Source: Clostridia bacterium
Lineage (GTDB): Bacteria > Bacillota > Clostridia > UMGS1810
DNA: 11,577 nucleotides
Direction: 5' to 3'
NCBI GenBank assembly: GCA_017629325.1
Contig: JAGBXL010000200.1
Coordinates: forward strand, 1 to 11,577
Position 1 is the first letter of the stretch; the number at the start of each line of letters is the position of its first letter. The position numbers were made by a program, and so were the translations under genes. The notes beneath the pieces were generated by a model, which ran no database searches, was not told the DNA's origin, and worked only from the letters and a program-made list of their open reading frames with translations. This document shows, one piece after another, positions 6,288 to 11,577 of the stretch.

Positions 6288-7532
6288 ATGAGTAATAGTT
6301 ATAAAGATTTTGAAAATTATCTTAAAGAGTATCCGAGTGCCGAAGGTTATTTTGGTGAATACGGCGGCTCTTTTCAGGCTGAGGAATTAATAGAAGCTTT
6401 TAAAGAAGCCGATGATGCCTATGAGGCAATATGCCATTCTGCACAGTTTATAAATGAACTTCGCAGAATAAGAAAAGAATTTCAGGGAAGACCCACCCCT
6501 GTGTATCATTGTGAAAGACTTTCCAAAATATTTGGCAATTGCCAGATTTATTTAAAAAGGGAAGACCTTAATCACACGGGTGCACATAAATTAAATCACT
6601 GTATGGGTGAGGGGCTTTTGGCAAAATATATGGGCAAGAAAAAAATTATAGCAGAAACCGGTGCAGGTCAGCACGGTGTTGCCATTGCAACTGCCGCTGC
6701 ATATTTTGGCATGGAATGTGATGTTTACATGGGCGAAGTTGATATTGCCAAGCAGCACCCAAATGTTATCAGAATGAAAATGCTCGGTGCTAATGTTATC
6801 CCCGTTACAAAAGGGCTAAAAACCCTGAAAGAAGCTTGCGATGCAGCATTCGAGGCATATCTTAAAGAATATAAAAATGCAATTTACTGTATAGGAACAG
6901 CTGCAGGTCCTCATCCGTTTCCAAAAATGGTGAGAGATTTCCAGTCTGTTATCGGAATAGAAGCAAGAGAACAATTTTTAGAGATGACCGGAATTATGCC
7001 TGATGCAGTTTGTGCATGTGTTGGCGGAGGCTCGAATTCTCTTGGTATGTTCACACCGTTTTTGGCAGACCCTGTTGAGATATACGGCGTAGAGCCTTTA
7101 GGCAGAGGAAAAGAAATAGGAGATCATGCTGCAACAATGGCGTATGGCACCAAGGGAATAATTCATGGATATTCAAGCTATGTGCTTCAAGATGAAAACG
7201 GCGAGCCGCTTCCTGTGTATTCTATTGCAAGTGGTCTTGATTATCCGGGTGTAGGCCCCGAACACGCTCATTTAAGGGATCTTGGCAGAGTTCATTATGA
7301 TACTGTATCCGATGAAGAAGCAATGGAGGCATTTTTCCTTCTTTCAAGATACGAAGGAATTATCCCTGCCATTGAGAGTGCTCATGCTGTTGCCTATGCA
7401 ATCCGCTATGCAAAAGAGCATAAATCAGGCTCAATTCTTGCTTGTCTTTCCGGCAGAGGCGATAAAGATATTGATTATGTTTATGAAAATTATGGTTGCG
7501 GTGAAAAATTCAAATTAGATTACGATGTGTAA
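6288..7532 (+). CDS. trpB: Tryptophan synthase beta chain (solo)
   Basis: A 414-residue pyridoxal-phosphate enzyme that joins indole and L-serine into L-tryptophan. Marks include YFGEYGGSF (21-29), LKREDLNHTGAHK with the PLP lysine K101, ETGAGQHG with catalytic E123, the phosphate-binding GGGSN (246-250), GLDYPGVGPEHAHLRDLGR and the C-terminal CLSGRGDKD. Sequence and length are of the main TrpB1 type rather than the divergent TrpB2 type. I chose ATG 6288, which has AAAAAGGA at 6271-6278; an in-frame ATG at 6264 would add MLKKGFDN but has no site and falls at the predicted start of the internal transcript. No trpA or other trp gene is adjacent: the gene ends in its own terminator, with purC next. 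With a Trp T-box upstream, a role in making Trp from free indole is likely, unless trpA lies elsewhere in the genome. Confidence 0.96.
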   Translation: MSNSYKDFENYLKEYPSAEGYFGEYGGSFQAEELIEAFKEADDAYEAICHSAQFINELRRIRKEFQGRPTPVYHCERLSKIFGNCQIYLKREDLNHTGAHKLNHCMGEGLLAKYMGKKKIIAETGAGQHGVAIATAAAYFGMECDVYMGEVDIAKQHPNVIRMKMLGANVIPVTKGLKTLKEACDAAFEAYLKEYKNAIYCIGTAAGPHPFPKMVRDFQSVIGIEAREQFLEMTGIMPDAVCACVGGGSNSLGMFTPFLADPVEIYGVEPLGRGKEIGDHAATMAYGTKGIIHGYSSYVLQDENGEPLPVYSIASGLDYPGVGPEHAHLRDLGRVHYDTVSDEEAMEAFFLLSRYEGIIPAIESAHAVAYAIRYAKEHKSGSILACLSGRGDKDIDYVYENYGCGEKFKLDYDV

Positions 7533-7540
7533 TAACCGTA

Positions 7541-7575
7541 AAATCCCCATTTGTTATGGGGATTTTCTTTTTATT
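7541..7575 (+). terminator. Intrinsic terminator after trpB
   Basis: AAATCCCCAT (7541-7550), loop TTGTT, ATGGGGATTT (7556-7565), then a T-rich tail CTTTTTATT. It begins 9 bases after the trpB stop and closes that transcription unit. Confidence 0.93.
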
Positions 7576-7630
7576 AAAATTATATTATATCGTTTTTTTT
7601 TTAAAATAAAATTTTATTTATTTTAACATA

Positions 7631-7659
7631 TTGAATTTTTTTATTATTTGTGATAATAT
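7631..7659 (+). promoter_or_regulatory. Probable purC promoter, extended -10
   Basis: TTGAAT (7631-7636), 17 bases, TAATAT (7654-7659) with TGA directly before the -10 (7651-7653), giving an extended -10. The start would be near 7666, about 30 bases before the purC ATG. The surrounding DNA is very AT-rich, so chance matches are easier here. Confidence 0.6.
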
Positions 7660-7696
7660 TTAAAAGTACTAATGCTATTAAAAGGGGCAATGATTT

Positions 7697-8380
7697 ATGA
7701 AAAAAATTTACGAAGGTAAAACAAAAGATGTATATAGCCTTGAAAACGGTAATGTTCTTTTAAAATTTAAAGATGACTGCACCGGTAAAGACGGCGTTTT
7801 TGATCCCGGCGAAAATTCTGTTGGTCTCAAAATCGAAGGTATAGGCAAAGCTAATCTTAGAACATCTGTTTATTATTTTGATCTTCTCAAAAAAGCAGGC
7901 ATCAAAACACACTATGTTAGTGCTGATGTAGAAGAGGCAACAATGGAAGTTCTCCCCGGTGAAGTTTTTGGTCATGGTTTAGAAGTTATCTGCCGTCTTG
8001 TTGCAACAGGCAGCTTTATCCGCAGATACGGTGAATATATTGAAGACGGAACAGTTTTAGAAGGCGGCTATGTTGAATGCACCTTTAAAAACGACGAAAA
8101 AGGCGATCCCCTTGTTACAGGCGAAGGTCTTGCAGCTCTCGGTGTAATGAGCCCTGAAATGTTTGAAAGCATGAAAGAGCAAACACTCAAAATAACCAAA
8201 ATTGTTGCAGATGACCTCAAAACAATCGGTCTTGACCTTTGGGATATTAAATTTGAATTTGGTTATAACAACGGCGAAGTTATTCTTATCGACGAAATTG
8301 CTTCGGGCAATATGAGAGTATATAAGGGTGATGAAATAGTTAACCCCGTTGAATTAACAAAGCTTATATTGAATAGATAA
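7697..8380 (+). CDS. purC: Phosphoribosylaminoimidazole-succinocarboxamide (SAICAR) synthase
   Basis: A 227-residue purine biosynthesis enzyme that joins CAIR and L-aspartate using ATP to form SAICAR. It opens with the nucleotide-binding YEGKTKDVY (5-13) and has the LEVICRLVATGSFIRRYG segment, the DLWDIKFEFG strand and the closing LIDEIASGNMRVYK. The stretch DDCTGKDGVFDPGENSVG (26-43) replaces the more usual DDATAFNG loop and is typical of a clostridial branch of PurC. The length is normal to slightly short (about 235). The ribosome binding site is AAAGGGG (7681-7687), 9 bases from the ATG. It stands alone between its own promoter and a strong terminator rather than inside a pur operon. Confidence 0.96.
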   Translation: MKKIYEGKTKDVYSLENGNVLLKFKDDCTGKDGVFDPGENSVGLKIEGIGKANLRTSVYYFDLLKKAGIKTHYVSADVEEATMEVLPGEVFGHGLEVICRLVATGSFIRRYGEYIEDGTVLEGGYVECTFKNDEKGDPLVTGEGLAALGVMSPEMFESMKEQTLKITKIVADDLKTIGLDLWDIKFEFGYNNGEVILIDEIASGNMRVYKGDEIVNPVELTKLILNR

Positions 8381-8396
8381 TTTATATTTAAAAACG

Positions 8397-8427
8397 GCGG
8401 TGCCTTTTGGCACCGCTTTATTTTTTT
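8397..8427 (+). terminator. Intrinsic terminator after purC
   Basis: GCGGTGCC (8397-8404), loop TTTT, GGCACCGC (8409-8416), then TTTATTTTTTT. A GC-rich perfect 8-pair stem with a long T tract, 16 bases after the purC stop. Confidence 0.96.
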
Positions 8428-8450
8428 GCATAGATTTGTATATATTTCCG

Positions 8451-8461
8451 TAAAATATAAT
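8451..8461 (+). promoter_or_regulatory. Possible -10 region for glmM
   Basis: Overlapping TAAAAT (8451-8456) and TATAAT (8456-8461) lie 23-34 bases before the glmM ATG. A promoter is expected here because a strong terminator lies upstream, but no convincing -35 is visible at normal spacing; TTGCAT (8426-8431) is 19 bases from the first hexamer. Confidence 0.35.
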
Positions 8462-8484
8462 GAGATTAAAAAAGGAGATATATA

Positions 8485-9891
8485 ATGAAAATAGAAAAAT
8501 CCGGCAAATATTTTGGTACCGATGGTTTCAGGGGAGAAGCAAATATCAGTTTAACCTCACTTCAGGCATATAAGGTTGGAAGATTTCTTGGCTGGTATTA
8601 TTCAAATGAAGCTTATGGCTGCAAAAATGGGCTCTACCGACCTAAAATAGTTATAGGCAAGGATACACGCCGTTCAAGCTATATGCTAGAATATTCAATA
8701 GTAGCCGGAATAACCGCCTCAGGTGCTGATGCATATATGCTTCATGTAACAACAACTCCAAGTGTTTCTTATGTAACTCGCCTGGAGGAATTTGATTGCG
8801 GAATAATGATAACCGCTTCTCATAATCCTTTTTATGATAATGGAATAAAAATAATAAATCGTTATGGCGAAAAATTAGATGAGAGCGTAACAGATTTAAT
8901 AGAAGCCTATATAGACGGAAATATGGAGTTAATCGGTTTAAGTTCTGGCGACATTCCTTATGCCAAAAGAGAAAAAATCGGCTGTATAATCGATTATGTG
9001 TCGGGAAGAAACCGCTATGTAGGTTATCTTATTTCTATTGCTTCTCATTCCTATAAGCATCTTAAAATCGGGCTTGATTGTGCTAATGGTGCTTCTTGGA
9101 CTATCGCAAAAGCCGTGTTTGATGCTTTGGGTGCACGCACCTATGTTACGGGCGATGTGCCAAACGGGCTTAATGTAAATGAAAACTGTGGCTCAACCAA
9201 CATCGAAAATCTTTGCCGTCTTGTAAAAGAAAAACATCTTGACCTTGGCTTTGCTTTCGACGGCGATGCCGACAGATGCATTGCAGTTGATGAAACAGGC
9301 AGGGTTATCGATGGAGATATGATGCTTTATATTTTGGCAAAAAGGCTTAAATCAAGGGGTATATTAAACGATAACACCGTAGTTGCAACCATTATGTCAA
9401 ATTCAGGTCTTACAAAAAGCCTTGAAAATATAGGTATAAAATGTGTTCAAACAGATGTGGGCGACCGATTTGTATATGAATGTATGCAAAAAGGCGGATA
9501 CCTGCTTGGCGGTGAGCAATCGGGGCATATAATTCTTAAAAAATATGCAACAACGGGCGATGGAATTCTCACCGCAATTATGATGGCAGAGGAAGTCTGC
9601 GACCAAAAACTCTCTCTTTCAAGGCTCACGGCAGATTTAAATCTTTACCCCCAATATTCCAGAAGCATAAGAGTTAAAGATAAAGCACTTGCAATATCCG
9701 ATGAAGCTGTTCAGGAAGCAGTTAAAAAAGTTTCTCAAATGATAAATGGAAATGGAAGAGTGCTTCTCAGAAAAAGTGGCACCGAGCCGGCTATTAGAAT
9801 AATGCTGGAGTGTGAAACCGAAGAAAAATGCATATCTTATGCAGATTTAATATCAAATGTAATAACCCAAAGGGGGCACAGTATCTCATGA
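8485..9891 (+). CDS. glmM: Phosphoglucosamine mutase
   Basis: A 468-residue alpha-D-phosphohexomutase that interconverts glucosamine-6-phosphate and glucosamine-1-phosphate for UDP-GlcNAc and cell wall synthesis. The four site loops are in order: FGTDGFRG (10-17), TASHNP with phosphoserine S112, the magnesium loop DGDADR (259-264), GGEQSGH (342-348) and the phosphate-binding RKSGTEP (429-435). FGTDGFRG and GGEQSGH favour GlmM over phosphomannomutase or phosphoglucomutase. It is somewhat longer than the usual 445-450 residues because of insertions around 38-52 (GCKNGLYRP) and 148-175, so some doubt about substrate range remains. The ribosome binding site is AAAGGAG (8471-8477). Its stop codon overlaps the start of the acetyltransferase gene, and the two fit consecutive steps. 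Confidence 0.9.
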   Translation: MKIEKSGKYFGTDGFRGEANISLTSLQAYKVGRFLGWYYSNEAYGCKNGLYRPKIVIGKDTRRSSYMLEYSIVAGITASGADAYMLHVTTTPSVSYVTRLEEFDCGIMITASHNPFYDNGIKIINRYGEKLDESVTDLIEAYIDGNMELIGLSSGDIPYAKREKIGCIIDYVSGRNRYVGYLISIASHSYKHLKIGLDCANGASWTIAKAVFDALGARTYVTGDVPNGLNVNENCGSTNIENLCRLVKEKHLDLGFAFDGDADRCIAVDETGRVIDGDMMLYILAKRLKSRGILNDNTVVATIMSNSGLTKSLENIGIKCVQTDVGDRFVYECMQKGGYLLGGEQSGHIILKKYATTGDGILTAIMMAEEVCDQKLSLSRLTADLNLYPQYSRSIRVKDKALAISDEAVQEAVKKVSQMINGNGRVLLRKSGTEPAIRIMLECETEEKCISYADLISNVITQRGHSIS

Positions 9892-10550
9892 TTAGCCTTA
9901 AAACAGCTGATTTGTTTGAATGTAAAACAGAATTTTTAAATGATTTTCTTTCAAGCAGTATCTATCCATGGGATATGCTTCCTAAAATAAATCCCTATAT
10001 AACCGCCCTTATTTTCAAAGGAATTCCCGGCTATAAGCTTATAGCCGATATGGTTCTTGCAGGCGATAATGTTAAAATTCACCCTTCGGCAGTAATAATG
10101 CCTCCTGCCGTGATAGGCGAAGGCTGCGAAATACGCCCTGGTAGCTTTATTAGGGGTAATGTAATAATTGGTGTAAACTGTGTTATAGGTAATTCCACAG
10201 AAATTAAAAATTCCATTCTCTTAAATAGTGTTCAGGCACCTCACTATAATTATATAGGTGATTCTGTAATAGGAAACCACGCTCATTTAGGTGCTGGTGT
10301 TATATGCTCAAATTTAAAAGCCGATGGTTCAAATGTTGTTGTCCGCGGTGATACAGAATATACCACAGGTTTAAGAAAGCTTGGTGCAATCTTGGGTGAT
10401 AATGCCGACATTGGCTCGGGCTGTGTTATAAATCCTGGCACAGTTGTAGGCAAGGGAACAAGAGCGTATCCTTTAACTGCTCTAAGAGGCGTGTATCCCG
10501 AAAAATCTATTATAAAATCCGCCAAAACGGTTGTTGACATTGTAGAGTAA
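9888..10550 (+). CDS. Left-handed beta-helix acetyltransferase, like the C-terminal half of GlmU
   Basis: A 220-residue hexapeptide-repeat protein. Residues 65-190 hold repeats of the I-G-x-x-x-x type (HPSAVIMPPAVIGEGCEIRP, VIIGVNCVIGNSTEI, YIGDSVIGNHAHLGAGVI, LGDNADIGSGCVINPGTVVG). H119 in PHYNYIGDS lines up with the catalytic histidine of GlmU (HLTYLGD in E. coli), so N-acetylation of glucosamine-1-phosphate with acetyl-CoA is likely. There is no N-terminal pyrophosphorylase domain; residues 1-60 are a short helical cap. ATG 9888 overlaps the glmM stop as ATGA and has AAAGGGGG at about 9869-9876; an in-frame ATG at 9828 inside glmM lacks a site and would add unrelated residues. Position right after glmM supports the next step of the pathway, with UDP transfer supplied elsewhere. 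A related sugar or serine acetyltransferase is the alternative. Confidence 0.8.
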   Translation: MISLKTADLFECKTEFLNDFLSSSIYPWDMLPKINPYITALIFKGIPGYKLIADMVLAGDNVKIHPSAVIMPPAVIGEGCEIRPGSFIRGNVIIGVNCVIGNSTEIKNSILLNSVQAPHYNYIGDSVIGNHAHLGAGVICSNLKADGSNVVVRGDTEYTTGLRKLGAILGDNADIGSGCVINPGTVVGKGTRAYPLTALRGVYPEKSIIKSAKTVVDIVE

Positions 10551-10577
10551 ACTTTATTAAATAATTTAAAAATGTTA

Positions 10578-10606
10578 TTGAATTATGTGTGTTTTTTTGT
10601 TATGAT
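10578..10606 (+). promoter_or_regulatory. Probable galT promoter, extended -10
   Basis: TTGAAT (10578-10583), 17 bases, TATGAT (10601-10606), with TGT directly before the -10 (10598-10600). Transcription would start near 10613, about 24 bases before the ATG. No terminator is visible between 10550 and here, so read-through from glmM is also possible. Confidence 0.7.
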
Positions 10607-10636
10607 CATATTAGTTCTTAATATGGAAGTGAAAAT

Positions 10637-11577
10637 ATGATAAATAAAGAAATTAAAAAACTTGTGTGCTATGGGCTAAATAAAAAGCTTATAAACCCCC
10701 TCGATAAAACCTATATAATTAATCAGATAATATCAGCACTTGGTCTTGAAAGCTTTGAAGACTTAGATATTTCAAATGAAGAAATATGCCTTGAAAGCAT
10801 CTTAAACAATATAAATAACTATGCTGCGGGGCAAGGCATAATAGAAGATACAATAACCCACCGCGACCTATTCGATACAAAAATTATGGGGCTTTTAACT
10901 CCCCGCCCAAGCGAAGTAATAAGAGAATTTGAAAATCTATATAAAAAGTCGCCTAAAGAAGCAACGGATTATTTTTACGATATCAGTAAAAATAGCGACT
11001 ATATCCGCACATATCGTATAGTAAAAGATAAAAAATGGACTTCGTCGTCTCCTTATGGCGATTTAGATATAACAATTAACCTCTCTAAGCCCGAAAAAGA
11101 CCCCAAAGCAATAGCTGCTGCCAAAAATGCAGTTCAGTCGGGATATCCAAAGTGTCCTTTGTGCAGAGAAAACGAGGGCTATGCCGGCAGAATAAACTCT
11201 CCTGCAAGGCAGAATCACCGCATAATCCCCGTTAAAATAAATAACGCCGATTGGTTTATGCAGTATTCACCCTATGTTTACTATAACGAGCATTGTATAG
11301 TGTTTAGTGGTGAGCACACACCAATGAAAATAGAAAAAGCAAGCTTTGAAAAGCTTTTGTCTTTCGTAGCTAAGTTTCCCCATTATTTTGTTGGCTCAAA
11401 TGCCGATCTTCCAATTGTTGGCGGCTCTATTTTAAGCCACGATCATTTCCAGGGTGGAAACTATGAATTCCCAATGGCAAAAGCGCCAATCGATACCAAA
11501 ATTTCATTTAAAGATTTTGAAGATGTTGAAGCAGGGCTTGTTAAGTGGCCAATGTCTTGCATAAGAATAAAATCGAA
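10637..11577 (+). CDS. galT: Class II UDP-glucose-hexose-1-phosphate uridylyltransferase, partial at 3' end
   Basis: The frame is open from the ATG to the window edge (313 codons), so the C-terminal part is missing; class II proteins are usually about 500 residues. GalT transfers UMP between UDP-glucose and galactose-1-phosphate in the Leloir pathway. Class II marks are the long helical N-terminus (MINKEIKKLVCYGLNKKLI), LLTPRPSEV, YPKCPLCRENEGYAGR, the block RQNHRIIPV and the active site GGSILSHDHFQGG with the His-x-His nucleophile motif. This Firmicutes-type family differs strongly from E. coli GalT. The ribosome binding site is GGAAGTG (about 10625-10631). Its place next to glmM and a GlmU-like gene suggests a small sugar-phosphate cluster; in related bacteria class II GalT can also serve GalNAc- or lacto-N-biose-derived sugars, which cannot be decided here. 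Confidence 0.93.
   Translation, partial: MINKEIKKLVCYGLNKKLINPLDKTYIINQIISALGLESFEDLDISNEEICLESILNNINNYAAGQGIIEDTITHRDLFDTKIMGLLTPRPSEVIREFENLYKKSPKEATDYFYDISKNSDYIRTYRIVKDKKWTSSSPYGDLDITINLSKPEKDPKAIAAAKNAVQSGYPKCPLCRENEGYAGRINSPARQNHRIIPVKINNADWFMQYSPYVYYNEHCIVFSGEHTPMKIEKASFEKLLSFVAKFPHYFVGSNADLPIVGGSILSHDHFQGGNYEFPMAKAPIDTKISFKDFEDVEAGLVKWPMSCIRIKS

Noticed and set aside
9828..9887. Upstream ATG as start of the GlmU-like gene
   Set aside because: It sits inside glmM without a ribosome binding site; ATG 9888 gives the ATGA overlap, a good site and a natural protein start.

Overview
The window looks like a chromosomal segment of a low-GC Firmicute, most likely an anaerobic clostridial (gut-type) bacterium. 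The reasons are AT-rich DNA, strong AGGAGG-like ribosome binding sites, sigma-A promoters of TTGACA-N17-TATAAT type, a tRNA-Trp-sensing T-box leader, an iron-sulfur L-serine dehydratase, a clostridial-type short PurC and a class II GalT. I see no insertion sequence, phage gene, CRISPR array, tRNA or rRNA. The species cannot be named from this window.

Layout. Positions 1-1223 (minus strand) hold the start of a C_GCAxxG_C_C-type redox protein, preceded by an M20 metallopeptidase gene whose 5' end is in a different frame from the rest: an apparent single-base frameshift near 1180-1190. Positions 1224-1398 are a divergent control region with four GTTGA half-sites, two of them forming a palindrome. 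Positions 1399-2829 (plus) encode an unusual single-chain protein with an N-terminal XRE-type helix-turn-helix domain fused to a complete iron-sulfur L-serine dehydratase. Positions 2954-5870 are a two-gene operon behind a good sigma-A promoter: a cytoplasmic protein of the neutral ceramidase family and a TIM-barrel glycoside-hydrolase-like protein.

Positions 5877-6186 carry a consensus promoter and a complete T-box leader with a likely UGG (Trp) specifier, antiterminator sequence and terminator. This precedes a solo trpB (6288-7532) that also has its own promoter downstream of the T-box terminator. A monocistronic purC (7697-8380) follows, bounded by clear terminators. Then come glmM (8485-9891) and, overlapping it by four bases, a stand-alone left-handed beta-helix acetyltransferase like the C-terminal half of GlmU (9888-10550). 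Last is a promoter and the first 313 codons of a class II galT (10637 to the end).

How the genes may work together. The right part concerns sugar phosphates and sugar nucleotides: GlcN-6-P to GlcN-1-P (GlmM), probable N-acetylation to GlcNAc-1-P (GlmU-like half), and hexose-1-phosphate uridylyl transfer (GalT). The middle has two serine-consuming enzymes, the HTH-fused dehydratase and TrpB; TrpB without TrpA but under a Trp T-box suggests use of free indole. The best candidates for something not well described are the HTH-dehydratase fusion with its half-site array, the doubly controlled solo trpB, and the ceramidase-like/GH-like pair.
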